NCBI GenBank assembly: GCA_964654415.1
Contig: CAZZIP010000002.1
Coordinates: 124,001 to 188,000 of the forward strand
Direction of reading: 5' to 3'
Length of the DNA stretch: 64,000 nt
DNA from: Methylohalobius sp964654415
Lineage (GTDB): Bacteria > Pseudomonadota > Gammaproteobacteria > Methylococcales > Methylothermaceae
Positions within the stretch are counted from its first letter, which is position 1, and each line of letters opens with the position of its first letter. Below, piece after piece: positions 1-8,329 of the stretch. The notes below the pieces were generated by a model that was not told where the DNA came from, did not search any database, and saw nothing but the letters and a program-made list of their open reading frames with translations. The translations under genes were made by a program, and so were the position numbers.

Positions 1-875
1 ACGGCGTGCTGGTAAACGTAAGGAAGCACCGCATACGCCCCACCGATGGTCAGGAATGCGGCCTTGGTGAAAAAAACGCCCATGTCGTGGAGCGTTTGCA
101 AACTGTTGAGGGCGTTGAGCGATGCAGCCCAAATGGCGACGAAGATCGCCGTGGTGACGATCAGCTTACCCCAAGAAAACCGCGCATGCGCAGGCGGCGG
201 CGTGTCGTCGTCGATCAGCGCCGGGCCGTGCGCCTTGTCGGCGGTACCGTGTCTTCCGCCACCAGTCTTGAACTTTGCCGGCATCAGCTTGCCCCCGATG
301 GCGCCGATCATTCCCGCGGCGAGCACGATCCAGGCAAAGTCGAGCTCGAGGAAGAAAGTGCCGATGAAGGCCAGGGCGGCAATGCTCATCAATACCCCGT
401 TCTTCAACGCCTTGCCGCCGATGCGCCAGGCGGCGAACAGCACCACGGCGACCACGGCCGGCCGGATGCCATAGAAGAGGCCCTGCACCAGCGGCACGTC
501 GCCGAAAGCCAGGTAGACGGCGGCGAGCACCGAGAGCAGCACGAAAGCCGGCAGGAAAAACAGCACGCCGGCCACCACCGCGCCGACGCTGCCATGCAGC
601 AGCCAACTGATGTAGATGGCAAGCTGGATCGCCTCAGGCCCCGGCAGCAGCATGCAGTAGTTGAGCGCATGCAGGAAGCGGTGCTCGGAAATCCAGCGCC
701 GCTTTTCGACCAGCTCCTGATGCATTATCGAAATCTGCCCGGCGGGGCCGCCGAAGCTGATGAAGCCGAGTTTGAACCAATAACGGAACGCTTCTGCAAA
801 AGTCGGCGCTGGTGGGACGGCACGCGCAACATCAGGAGGGGTGGGAAATGAAGCAAAGTTGTTGCCGGTGTCCAT
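1..875 (-). CDS. chrA: ChrA-family chromate transporter (partial, 3' end off window)
   Basis: Membrane transporter of the CHR family, which exports chromate (and probably sulfate-like oxyanions) across the inner membrane. The minus-strand frame is open from an ATG at 875 to the left edge, giving 291 codons, so the C-terminus is missing. The N-terminal part carries the family hallmark around residues 35-80: FISFGGPAGQI, a run on a dihistidine-like loop, then NYCMLLPGPEA. Several hydrophobic segments follow, then a charged linker (about residues 190-220) and the start of a second half with FFTKAAFLTIGGAYAVLPY, as expected for the two-domain long form. An AGG lies about 9 nt upstream of the ATG. 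The gene lies next to metal-efflux debris (CusA fragment) in an accessory region. The family call is firm; substrate is by homology only. Confidence 0.88.
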   Translation of the reverse strand, partial: MDTGNNFASFPTPPDVARAVPPAPTFAEAFRYWFKLGFISFGGPAGQISIMHQELVEKRRWISEHRFLHALNYCMLLPGPEAIQLAIYISWLLHGSVGAVVAGVLFFLPAFVLLSVLAAVYLAFGDVPLVQGLFYGIRPAVVAVVLFAAWRIGGKALKNGVLMSIAALAFIGTFFLELDFAWIVLAAGMIGAIGGKLMPAKFKTGGGRHGTADKAHGPALIDDDTPPPAHARFSWGKLIVTTAIFVAIWAASLNALNSLQTLHDMGVFFTKAAFLTIGGAYAVLPYVYQHA

Positions 876-1292
876 GACACGACCTCGCTACGTAAACGCG
901 CTGACGGAACTTGGGCATAAAGAAAAGATAACGCCAAAAGGGTCAAACACGATCTCCTGCCTCACCCCAATCTTCCTCCTGACCCACTTTCAAGCTTTCG
1001 TTCATCTGCATGCTGTCATTCGGAGTGAACGCTCTAACCCCGCTTCTGGCGACGCTGGGGCGTGTCAAAGATGCCATCGGCCATGATCTGGGCCAGCCCG
1101 TATAAGTGAATGCAATGAACCCCAACGACAACGGCTAGTAGAAAAGCTGCGCGAATATGGCTGCACTGAGGATACTACCCGGCAGATTCGCAGAAGCGAC
1201 GGGGGTGATTTGGAGGAACGGCGGCAGCATCCTTTGACTTAGGCCCTCATTTCCCGGCTATTATATTTATATTAAGGACACTCTGAATAACC
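876..1292. other. Intergenic stretch without a recognisable gene
   Basis: About 420 bases between the divergent chrA start and the palindromic repeat. Short open frames exist on both strands but none has a ribosome binding site plus a recognisable protein. A minus-strand frame ending near 1050 reads like the tail of a degraded coding sequence (QIMADGIFDTPQRRQ then stop), but I could not name it. The promoter of chrA should lie in the right-hand neighbourhood of 876-950. Confidence 0.4.
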
Positions 1293-1391
1293 CCCTCTCC
1301 CTTTGGGAGAAGGGTAGGGGTGAGGGTGTAACGCATTGTTTTGCATTGCCCCCTCACCCTGCCCTCTCCCCCGCTTGCGGGGGAGAGGGAA
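1293..1391. repeat. REP/BIME-like compound palindrome
   Basis: Two GC-rich arms face each other. The left arm (1293-1328) contains a small hairpin CCCTCTCCCTTTGGGAGA and ends GGGGTGAGGG. The right arm (1351-1391) starts CCCTCACCCTGCCCTC and ends in the hairpin CTCCCCCGCTTGCGGGGGAG. The arms are inverted copies of each other, so the whole unit can fold into one long cruciform. This is the usual look of dispersed extragenic palindromes in proteobacteria. It sits between chrA and the secreted-protein gene and could end or stabilise transcripts. Confidence 0.75.
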
Positions 1392-1488
1392 TAAATCAGA
1401 GCTTCCTTAGGGTGAAGAGTCGGCTTTTGGTGAAGCGATCCCTTCAACTGCGCCTGAACTCGCTCATAACAAATAAAGGAGTCAGATC

Positions 1489-2373
1489 ATGTTCAGAAAA
1501 TCGCTTTGGATTTCCGCATTCTTCCTTGCCTTTGCGGGCACGTCGCTGTACCCCGTTCCCGGCAAGGCTTTCATTTCAGATATCAACCAAACCACGCAGG
1601 GCGTGCTGGTGCCGTTTGCTAGATTCGACACCAGCGGCAAGACTACCGCCGTAGGTCTGGTAAGCTCGAAGCCAGGCATTGTCCACTGGGGATTCTTCGA
1701 CGCCAACGGTACCCAACGGGCCCATGGTACCATCAACCTAGCTGCTGCGTACCGGCTCCATCCCTTCGTCTGGTCCCAGGAGGCCCCCGCCGCGCTGGCC
1801 GGGGTTTCAGGCTACCTGCTCTTTGCGATCGACACCAATACAGACGGGCTGATCAATGGTGTCGATGATCCTGCATTAGGGGCCAGTGCTTTTTATGTCG
1901 TCCCCCCGGACGATGTCGTCTTCATCCCCGTGCAATTCGCGCCTGCTGGTGTTCTGGTCGATCCGAACCCTGCCAACTGGACGATCAACGGCGTTGCTCC
2001 TGGAACCTACGTGGGGACTGGTTTCACAGGGGGCACATGGGTTTATACCCACTACCTGATCGATGGCGCCCCAGGTGGTGATAACACCGACCTCTATCTC
2101 TGGTGCGACACTGGCTTTACCCAGCCGCAGAATATAATCCTCGACGACGGGAACGGTACCACCCAGACCGTCACTTTGCCTATGAGCAACACCCGCCTCA
2201 ACGTCATCGATGTCGAAAGCATTTCCGGATTGAATCCGGCGCTCTTCGGCGACGGCTTCGTGCGCTGGCAGCTCACCGGGCAGACGGGAGGGTGTACGGT
2301 GTTCAGTATCGCTTCCAGCCCGACGTTTTCTGCCAGCCAGACCCTGCTGGGCAAACAGCTCTCAGCGCCCTAG
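1489..2373 (+). CDS. Secreted protein of unknown function with an EF-hand-like loop
   Basis: 294 residues, start ATG supported by AAAGGAG 7-8 nt upstream. The N-terminus is a good Sec signal peptide: MFRKSLW, then a hydrophobic core, with probable cleavage after a stretch ending near VPGKA (residue 27). The mature protein is rich in Gly, Thr and Asn and looks beta-rich, like an extracellular or periplasmic protein. Residues 115-126 read DTNTDGLINGVD, which places acidic or Asn ligands at positions 1, 3, 5, 9 and 12 of a canonical EF-hand or dockerin calcium loop. There is one such loop, not the pair usual for dockerins. Only two clustered aromatic/cysteine features near the C-terminus stand out. 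I do not recognise the family. It is monocistronic, with a palindromic repeat upstream and metal-pump debris downstream. Confidence 0.7.
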   Translation: MFRKSLWISAFFLAFAGTSLYPVPGKAFISDINQTTQGVLVPFARFDTSGKTTAVGLVSSKPGIVHWGFFDANGTQRAHGTINLAAAYRLHPFVWSQEAPAALAGVSGYLLFAIDTNTDGLINGVDDPALGASAFYVVPPDDVVFIPVQFAPAGVLVDPNPANWTINGVAPGTYVGTGFTGGTWVYTHYLIDGAPGGDNTDLYLWCDTGFTQPQNIILDDGNGTTQTVTLPMSNTRLNVIDVESISGLNPALFGDGFVRWQLTGQTGGCTVFSIASSPTFSASQTLLGKQLSAP

Positions 2374-2602
2374 CGGACAAGGCAGCGAGCAGCGCGCGGA
2401 CTTGGTGCGGCAGGGAGTAATACTCACTGATCGGACAGAAGTCCGCCGGAGCCATAGTAGCCGTCCCAGTCGGGAAGACGGGGCGGTGAAGGGCTAAACA
2501 AGAGCAGCCAAGGAGTAGCCGTGGGTCACTTGCAGTCATCGCCGGACTTGACCGGGGGGACGGGCTGCAGCGTGGTCCCACGCAGCCCACCTTGCATGAC
2601 GA
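2374..2602. other. Non-coding or decayed stretch
   Basis: No gene supported. Short frames are open on both strands across 2303-2590 but lack ribosome binding sites and recognisable motifs. The stretch joins the end of the secreted-protein gene to a decayed metal-pump fragment and is probably remnant DNA. Confidence 0.35.
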
Positions 2603-2896
2603 TTCTTCGATAACTACGAGGTCTCCCAGCCGATCCAGCTGCGCTTCAATGAACTGCTTTCTGGAGTGAAAGCCGATGTGGCGGTCAAGGTGTTCGGAGA
2701 CGACATGGACGTGCTGCTGAATGTGGCGCAGCGAATCGGCGCCGTGTTGCAGAGGATACCTGGCGCCACCGACGTACGGGTGGAGCAGGTGACGGGCCTT
2801 CTGGTGCTGACGGTGCAGATGAAGCGGCAGGAGCTCGGCCGCTTCCAGCCGGTTCAGGAAGCGCCCGGGACCGCCTCAGGCACGGGCGTGCGCTGA
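2603..2896 (+). pseudogene. Fragment of a CusA/CzcA heavy-metal RND pump
   Basis: One frame, without a proper start, reads NYEVSQPIQLRFNELLSGVK, then ADVAVKVFGDDMDVL and GATDVRVEQVTGLLVLTV. This is the very conserved periplasmic porter-domain segment of HME-RND pumps (CusA/CzcA, over 1000 residues), about 80 residues of it. Homology starts abruptly near 2603 and fades after about 2850, and the frame stops at 2894-2896. The rest of the pump and its CusB/CusC partners are absent, so this is a relic of a metal-efflux locus. Confidence 0.85.
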
Positions 2897-3062
2897 GCCG
2901 CTGCCTCGCGTCGCGCTTTGGCCTGGCCGCCACTGGTGCGAGGCATAGCGAAGAAGAAGCTCATTGTCTCTTCCCCGGTTGCCGGCGCCGCGGTCGCTTT
3001 TGGGGCAGGAAGCCCGCGAAAAAGCAGCCGCTGCACTAAAGCGATGCGTGGCAGCCGCTGCC

Positions 3063-3088
3063 TGGTTGTTACCCCTTCCAGACAACCA
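3063..3088. promoter_or_regulatory. Inverted repeat upstream of cyn promoter (candidate operator)
   Basis: TGGTTGT (3063-3069) and ACAACCA (3082-3088) are perfect 7-bp inverted arms separated by 12 bp. The dyad is centred about 50 bp upstream of the sigma-54 -24 element. That is a plausible place for an activator or repressor dimer. It is not an NtrC consensus; a weaker NtrC-like half-palindrome (TGCACT-N5-GATGCG) lies at 3032-3048. Confidence 0.4.
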
Positions 3089-3123
3089 CAATTGCTTCAT
3101 TGCCTTAGCTTTCTCCGGGTCGC

Positions 3124-3139
3124 TGGCACGCCCGTTGCT
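3124..3139 (+). promoter_or_regulatory. Sigma-54 (-24/-12) promoter of the cyn operon
   Basis: TGGCACGCCCGTTGCT matches the RpoN consensus TGGCACG-N4-TTGCW at every defined base, with the invariant GG and GC dinucleotides at the right distance. The cynA start codon is about 42 nt downstream, leaving a short leader. Sigma-54 control is the usual route for nitrogen-scavenging genes, so expression is expected to answer nitrogen limitation through an NtrC-type activator. Confidence 0.85.
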
Positions 3140-3180
3140 GGAACAAAGCAGATCGTGCACGCGACTTGGAGGGAGAACGT

Positions 3181-4542
3181 ATGTCTATCTTCGACGACAC
3201 CTTCAATCCTGAGGAAAAGCTCTCCTCCTGGCACTGCGGACACCACGCTATCCAGGCCGAGCACGAAAATGAAGCAACTCGTCAAGGGGATAAGGCGCTT
3301 ATCCATTGCATTGTCGAGCAAGCAGTGATGCGTGCCTTATTTCCCCACGACGAGGCGCGACGTGCGTTCCTGCGGGCCGTGGGCGTCGGCACGGCGCTCG
3401 CGGCAATTTCCCAGTTCTTCCCGCTGCAACTGGCGAAGGATGTTTTCGCCGATACCGGCGGCAAGCTGGAGAAGACCAAACTCAAGGTGGGATTCATCCC
3501 GATCACCTGTGCCACCCCAATCATCATGGCCCACCCGATGGGCTTCTACGACAAGTATGGATTGGATGTGGAAGTGGTGAAGACCGCTGGCTGGGCGGTG
3601 ATTCGGGACAAGACCCTCGCCAAGGAGTACGACGCGGCCCACATGCTCTCGCCGATGCCCCTTGCCATCACCCTAGGTGTTGGCTCCAACCCGATCCCCT
3701 ACGTCATGCCGGCGATAGAAAACATCAATGGCCAGGCGATCACCCTCGCCATCCGACACAAGGACAGGCGCGATCCCAAGACGTGGAAGGGTTTCAAGTT
3801 CGCCGTGCCCTTCGACTACTCAATGCACAACTATCTGCTGCGCTACTACGTTGCCGAGCACGGACTCGACCCGGACCAGGACATCCAGATCCGGGTGATC
3901 CCGCCGCCGGAAATGGTGGCTAATCTCAGGGCCGATAATATCGATGGCTTCCTCGCCCCGGATCCCGTCAACCAGCGGGCAGTATACGACGGGGTGGGGT
4001 TCATCCATCTCCTGTCCAAGGAGATCTGGGAAAACCATCCCTGCTGCGCGCTCGCTGCGAGCAAGGAGTTTGTCACCACCATGCCCAACACCTACAAGGC
4101 GCTCCTTAAGGCGATCATCGACGCCACCGCCTACGCGAGCAAAGAGGAAAACCGCAAGGAAATCGCCGCCGCTATCGCCCCGCCCAACTATCTCAACCAA
4201 CCCGTGACGGTAGTAGAGCAGGTACTCACTGGCACTTTCGCCGACGGCCTGGGCAACGTACGCAAGGTGCCCAACCGCATCGACTTCGATCCTTTCCCCT
4301 GGCACTCCTTCGCCATCTGGATTCTGACCCAGATGAAGCGCTGGGGTCAGATCAAAGGAGAGGTCGATTATGCCATGGTGGCGCGGGAGGTGTATCTTGC
4401 CACCGATGCCGCAAAACTCATGAAAGAAATGGGCCTTGCACCCCCGGCCTCCACCAGCAAGTCGTTCAGCATCATGGGCAAGGTCTTCGATCCCGCCAAG
4501 CCGGACGAGTACGTGAAAAGCTTTGCCATCCGGAGGTCCTGA
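3181..4542 (+). CDS. cynA: Cyanate/nitrate-type ABC transporter, substrate-binding protein
   Basis: Periplasmic binding protein of the NrtA/CmpA/CynA (NitT/TauT-like) family; the cyanase gene at the end of the operon points to cyanate as substrate. I chose the ATG at 3181, which has GGAGGGA about 8 nt upstream, over a TTG 15 nt earlier. The 453-residue protein starts with an unusual N-terminal region (WHCGHH at residues 17-22), then a twin-arginine-type signal near residues 60-90 (RRAFLRAVGVG followed by a hydrophobic run ending FPL). The solute-binding domain follows from KLKVGFIPITCATPI onward. Four bases after the cynA stop lies cynB. Tat export is inferred from the motif. Confidence 0.88.
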   Translation: MSIFDDTFNPEEKLSSWHCGHHAIQAEHENEATRQGDKALIHCIVEQAVMRALFPHDEARRAFLRAVGVGTALAAISQFFPLQLAKDVFADTGGKLEKTKLKVGFIPITCATPIIMAHPMGFYDKYGLDVEVVKTAGWAVIRDKTLAKEYDAAHMLSPMPLAITLGVGSNPIPYVMPAIENINGQAITLAIRHKDRRDPKTWKGFKFAVPFDYSMHNYLLRYYVAEHGLDPDQDIQIRVIPPPEMVANLRADNIDGFLAPDPVNQRAVYDGVGFIHLLSKEIWENHPCCALAASKEFVTTMPNTYKALLKAIIDATAYASKEENRKEIAAAIAPPNYLNQPVTVVEQVLTGTFADGLGNVRKVPNRIDFDPFPWHSFAIWILTQMKRWGQIKGEVDYAMVAREVYLATDAAKLMKEMGLAPPASTSKSFSIMGKVFDPAKPDEYVKSFAIRRS

Positions 4543-4544
4543 CA

Positions 4545-5387
4545 ATGAAGGAAACTAAGCCGTGGGCGGCGGCGCTGCTCTCGCTTTTTATCCTGGTTTC
4601 GTTCCTTGGCGCATGGCATATCGCCACGCTGCCCGAGCCGAGTACTCAAATGGTGGACGGCGAATACGCCAGGCTGGTAGGCATGGCGGCTGCGACCGGT
4701 CAGAAATCAGCGATGCCCGGCCCGGTGGACGTGGCCAAGCAGATCGGCTCCCACCTCGCCGATCCGTTTTACACACACGGCACCAACGACAAGGGTATCG
4801 GCATCCATCTTGCCTACTCCATTCTTCGGGTGCTGGCAGGATTCAGCTTTGCCGCGCTGGTCGCGATTCCCTTGGGCTTTCTGATTGGTATGTCGCCTAC
4901 TCTTTACAAGGCACTCAATCCGTTCATCCAGGTACTGAAACCGGTGTCTCCCCTTGCGTGGATGCCCCTTGCACTTTTCACCATCAAGGATAGCAACCTA
5001 TCGGCGGTTTTCGTCATCTTTGTCTGCTCCCTCTGGCCCATGCTCATCAATACGGCCTTCGGCGTCATGTCGGTGCGCAAGGAATGGCTCGATGTCGCCC
5101 GCACGTTGGAAGTAAAGCCCGTGCGCAAGGCGTTGCGCGTCATCCTACCGGCAGCCGCACCTACCATGATGACCGGCATGCGCATCTCCATCGGTATTGC
5201 CTGGCTAGTGATCGTCGCCGCCGAAATGCTGGTGGGAGGAACTGGTATCGGCTACTTCATCTGGAACGAATGGAATAACTTGTCCATCGCCAACATCCTG
5301 TCCGCGATCCTGGCCATCGGGCTGGTCGGCATGCTGTTGGACAGCATCCTCGGCCGCCTGATCCGCGCCGTAACCTTCCCGGAATGA
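4545..5387 (+). CDS. cynB: Cyanate/nitrate-type ABC transporter, permease
   Basis: Inner-membrane permease, 280 residues, the expected size for NrtB/CmpB/CynB. GGAGG lies 9 nt upstream of the ATG. An N-terminal membrane segment (residues 8-28) is followed by a periplasmic stretch and a BPD_transp_1 core with about five further hydrophobic helices. The cytoplasmic EAA-like coupling loop is near residues 180-210 (EWLDVARTLEVKPVRKALRV, then LPAAAPTMMTGMRISIG). The gene overlaps the ATPase gene by ATGA, so subunits are translationally coupled. Confidence 0.9.
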   Translation: MKETKPWAAALLSLFILVSFLGAWHIATLPEPSTQMVDGEYARLVGMAAATGQKSAMPGPVDVAKQIGSHLADPFYTHGTNDKGIGIHLAYSILRVLAGFSFAALVAIPLGFLIGMSPTLYKALNPFIQVLKPVSPLAWMPLALFTIKDSNLSAVFVIFVCSLWPMLINTAFGVMSVRKEWLDVARTLEVKPVRKALRVILPAAAPTMMTGMRISIGIAWLVIVAAEMLVGGTGIGYFIWNEWNNLSIANILSAILAIGLVGMLLDSILGRLIRAVTFPE

Positions 5388-6349
5388 GTGCCATGTCTGA
5401 ACGGCCTTTCGTCAAACTGGAAGGCATCACCAAACGGTTCCACGGGCCGGCAGGCGCGAATACGGTATTTGAGAACCTCTGGCTAAGCTTTGGCCAGGAA
5501 GAGTTCGTATGCGTAATCGGTCACTCCGGTTGCGGCAAGACTACTTTGCTCAACATCCTCGCAGGCCTTGAGCGACCCAGCGAAGGCTATGCATTCGTGC
5601 AAGGGCGGGAAATCGTCGGTCCGAGCCTGGAGCGGGCAGTGATCTTCCAGGGTCACGCCCTTCTGCCCTGGCTCACCGTGATGCAGAACATCGCCTTCGC
5701 AGTCACTTCGAAGTGGCCTCACTGGGACAAAGCTCGGGTGCGGGCGCACTGCCAGAAGTACATCGACCTGGTGGGCCTGAGCGGAGCGGAAGGAAGACGC
5801 CCGGCCGAGCTCTCAGGTGGCATGAAACAGCGCGTCGGCATCGCCCGGGCCCTCGCCATCGAGCCCAAGATGCTGCTGATGGATGAGCCGTTTTCAGCAC
5901 TGGATGCCCTCACCCGTGGCGTGCTGCAGGAGGAAGTGTTGCGAATCCGCGCCAAAATTCGCCAGAGCGTGTTCATGATCACCCACGACGTGGACGAGGC
6001 GATTCTACTCGCTGACAAGATCGTGCTCATGACCAACGGACCCAACGCCAAGATCGCCGAAGTGGTACTCAACACGCTACCGCGGGATCGCAACCGCCAC
6101 ACTATGCATCGCCATCCGCACTATTACCCGATTCGCAACCATCTGCTCGAGTTCCTGATCGACCGCTCTAAAAATTTCGACCGGGAAGCGGCAAACAGGG
6201 CCTATGATCCCAAGAGACCTCCGATCGTCATGCCTGGCCTCAGCGACGGATGTGCCGCGCTACCCCACACCGGCTACGGCCAACCTCAACCCTTGACCAA
6301 AGGAGACTTCCATGAAGCACGCCACCACTGGAATAGCTGTTGCGACTAA
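5384..6349 (+). CDS. cynD: Cyanate/nitrate-type ABC transporter, ATP-binding protein
   Basis: Cytoplasmic ATPase of the importer, 321 residues. It has Walker A GHSGCGKT at residues 46-53, Q-loop FQGHALLPWLT, signature LSGGMKQR near residue 145, Walker B MLLMDEP near 165, and the switch histidine in MITHDVDEA. The roughly 60-residue C-terminal tail is typical of NrtD/CmpD proteins; its last residues run through the ribosome binding site and first codons of cynS, a 38-nt overlap in another frame. The ATGA overlap with cynB sets the start. Confidence 0.9.
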   Translation: MSAMSERPFVKLEGITKRFHGPAGANTVFENLWLSFGQEEFVCVIGHSGCGKTTLLNILAGLERPSEGYAFVQGREIVGPSLERAVIFQGHALLPWLTVMQNIAFAVTSKWPHWDKARVRAHCQKYIDLVGLSGAEGRRPAELSGGMKQRVGIARALAIEPKMLLMDEPFSALDALTRGVLQEEVLRIRAKIRQSVFMITHDVDEAILLADKIVLMTNGPNAKIAEVVLNTLPRDRNRHTMHRHPHYYPIRNHLLEFLIDRSKNFDREAANRAYDPKRPPIVMPGLSDGCAALPHTGYGQPQPLTKGDFHEARHHWNSCCD

Positions 6350-6797
6350 ACCCCTCACTCGAGCTGATGTCACCGAGATGATTGTCGCGGCTAAGATTCA
6401 GAAGGGTCTCACCTGGAAGGAAATCGCCGCCAAGATCGGGAACAGCGTGGAATGGAGCACTGCTGCCCTCCTTGGCCAGATGCAAATGAGCCAAGAGCAG
6501 GCAGAAGCGGCCGGCGAACTCTTAGGCCTTCCCGAGGAAGCGGTTAAGCTATTGCAAGTGGTGCCGTACAAGGGTTCTTTGCCCACCGCGGTGCCCACGG
6601 ACCCTCTGATCTACCGCTTCTATGAGCTGGTTATGGTCTACGGCACTACGCTCAAGGAGTTAATTCACGAGGAATTCGGCGACGGCATCATGAGCGCCAT
6701 CGATTTCGAAATGAAGCTGGAGCGCCTGCCCGATCCCAAGGGAGATCGGGTCAAGATCACCCTGAGCGGAAAATACTTGCCGTATAAGACCTATTGA
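6312..6797 (+). CDS. cynS: Cyanate hydratase (cyanase)
   Basis: Catalyses cyanate plus bicarbonate to ammonia plus CO2 (through carbamate), a detoxification and nitrogen-supply reaction in the cytoplasm by a homodecamer. The protein is 161 residues; E. coli CynS has 156. All three catalytic residues are present with a constant offset of six from E. coli numbering: Arg102 and Glu105 in YRFYE and Ser128 in DGIMSAI. The C-terminal LSGKYLPYKTY matches the family end. A strong AAAGGAG precedes the ATG. It is the last gene of the operon, so imported cyanate feeds straight into it. Confidence 0.96.
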   Translation: MKHATTGIAVATKPLTRADVTEMIVAAKIQKGLTWKEIAAKIGNSVEWSTAALLGQMQMSQEQAEAAGELLGLPEEAVKLLQVVPYKGSLPTAVPTDPLIYRFYELVMVYGTTLKELIHEEFGDGIMSAIDFEMKLERLPDPKGDRVKITLSGKYLPYKTY

Positions 6798-6875
6798 TTC
6801 AGACCGGCTAGCAGCGCTTCCATCCGAGCCCCTGGAGGCGGCAGCGCCACCGAGGCCGCGCAACGGCCCTCGGCG

Positions 6876-7070
6876 TTAAATGGAAAGCGACGCTGCTTTA
6901 CGAACAAGCCGCGTAAGCAGCTTGTCGTGGATGCCGCCGAGTCGCCATTGCTCATGATGAGCACGTGGTCCCTTGGGCGAGTCTCGGCGACAATCGCCTC
7001 CACCAGCTAGTCCAAATGGTCGAAGGCGTTCGCCTTGGCGCTGAGGGGCGCCAAAGGTTCCAGGGGCGGA
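6876..7070 (-). pseudogene. Remnant of mpl (murein tripeptide ligase) C-terminus
   Basis: Reading the minus strand gives PLSAKANAFDHLD, a TAG stop, then LVEAIVAETRPRDHVLIMSNG. After a one-base frameshift it continues GGIHDKLLTRLVRKAA to a stop at 6876-6878. This is the conserved end of Mpl (UDP-MurNAc : L-Ala-gamma-D-Glu-meso-Dpm ligase), normally HVLxMSNGGFGGIHxKLL. One nonsense codon and one frameshift within 65 codons show decay. Its upstream part is missing, cut off exactly at the left end of the IS256-like element. Confidence 0.82.
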
Positions 7071-8329
7071 GGGTGTAAAAAGAACTGTGTAACTGGTTTA
7101 TATAATCTGACAAAAAGGAAAATAAAAGATGACCAGTAACCCAACCAAACAAGACGCCTTATTGGACGAATTGCCCAAAGGCTATACGGACCCGAAAGAC
7201 ATTTTGGGGGAACACGGCTTGCTCAAGCAATTGACCCCGCGTCTGGTAGAACGAGCGTTGAAAGCCGAAATGACGGCCCATTTGGGGTATGCGCCGCATG
7301 CCCGGGAGGGCGCGGCAGTGGCAACTCCCGCAACGGCAAGCACACTAAGACGATTCAAACCGAAACGGGGCCTTTGAGATTGCAGTCCCGCGCGACCGCA
7401 ACGGCGCCTTCGAGCCGCAACTCGTGCCCAAGCGCCAGCGTCGGCTGGAGGGATTCGACAACAAGATTTTGGCCCTGTATGCGCTGGGCTGATCCACGCG
7501 TGACATTCAAGGCCACCTGGAAGAGCTGTATGGGGTGGAGGTCTCGCCCACGCTCATCTCCAACGTCACCGAATCGGTGTTGGAGGACGTCAAGGCCTGG
7601 CAGAGTAGGCCCTTGGCCTCGGTCTACCGATCCTGTATTTCGATGCCCGGATCGTCAAATCGCGCAAGGCAGAACCGGTCAAGAACAAGGCGGTGTATCT
7701 CGCTTTGGGCGTCAATCGGCAGGGCGAGAAGGAACGGTTGGGCCTTTGCATCGCGGACCCGGAAGGCGCCAGTTCTGGCTGGCAGTCTTTACCGAGCTGA
7801 AGAACCGGAGAGTTCAGGATGGCTTTATCGCTTGTGTGGACGGGCTCAAGGGACTGCCCGAAGCCAGCGAAGCCGTGTTTCCCAACACCCCGGTCCAACT
7901 GTGCATCGTCCATAAAGTGCGCAAGGCGGTGGCCAAAGACCTAAGGGCCATCTATGGGGCGGCGACTGTGACCGAGGCCGATGCCGCCCTGGCGCGCTTT
8001 GGCGAAACCTGGGACGCCAAATACCCGGCCATCAGCCAAAGCGGGCGGCGGATTGGACGCGCTTGACCGTATTCTTCGATTATCCGCCGGCGATCCGCAA
8101 AGTGCTGTATACCACCAACGCCAACTTCAGCCTGCGTAAGTTGCCCCGCGGTGCGTTTCCGAACGATGAGGCGATCCTGAAAGTCTTGTACCTTGGGCTG
8201 CAGCGGATCGAGAAGAAATGGACCATGCCGATCCAAGACTGGAAACGGGCTTTGAATCACATCGTGATCCTCTTCGGCGATCGGGTCACCCTATGAACTA
8301 ACCCCAGTTACACAGTTAACTTGGCACCT
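7071..8329 (+). mobile_element. Decayed IS256-family insertion sequence
   Basis: The element is about 1.26 kb, bounded by imperfect inverted repeats of about 26 bp: GGGTGTAAAAAGAACTGTGTAACTGG (7071-7096, two short pieces of one motif) against the complement of 8304-8329, identical over the inner 14 bases AACTGTGTAACTGG. This is the usual end of IS256 (mutator-type) elements. I see no target duplication of 8-9 bp at the flanks, and the two flanks come from unrelated genes, so the copy marks a rearrangement or deletion rather than a simple insertion. Confidence 0.85.
7129..8296 (+). pseudogene. IS256-family (mutator) transposase, inactivated
   Basis: Homology to a full-length transposase of about 400 residues is spread over three frames. 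It starts at the ATG at 7129 (QDALLDELPKGYTDPKDILG, GLLKQLTPRLVERALKAEM), loses frame near 7305, meets an in-frame TGA near 7491 inside LYALG-STRDIQGHLEELYG, and shifts again near 7635, 7775 and 8045. The first two catalytic aspartates are visible (YFDARIV and ACVDGLKG). The third acidic residue is gone: the motif usually reading NAIESLN is reduced to TTNANFSL by a small deletion, and a second deletion removes residues after VHKVRK. It cannot be functional. Confidence 0.88.

Noticed and set aside
6..851. Long plus-strand open frame of 281 codons at the left edge
   Set aside because: It is the antisense shadow of chrA; no family similarity, repetitive charged residues, no ribosome binding site, while the minus-strand frame is a clear CHR protein.
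2374..2602. Possible group II intron or transposon remnant ahead of the CusA fragment
   Set aside because: The base pattern looked faintly familiar but I found no maturase motif, no intron domain V, and no bounding repeats.
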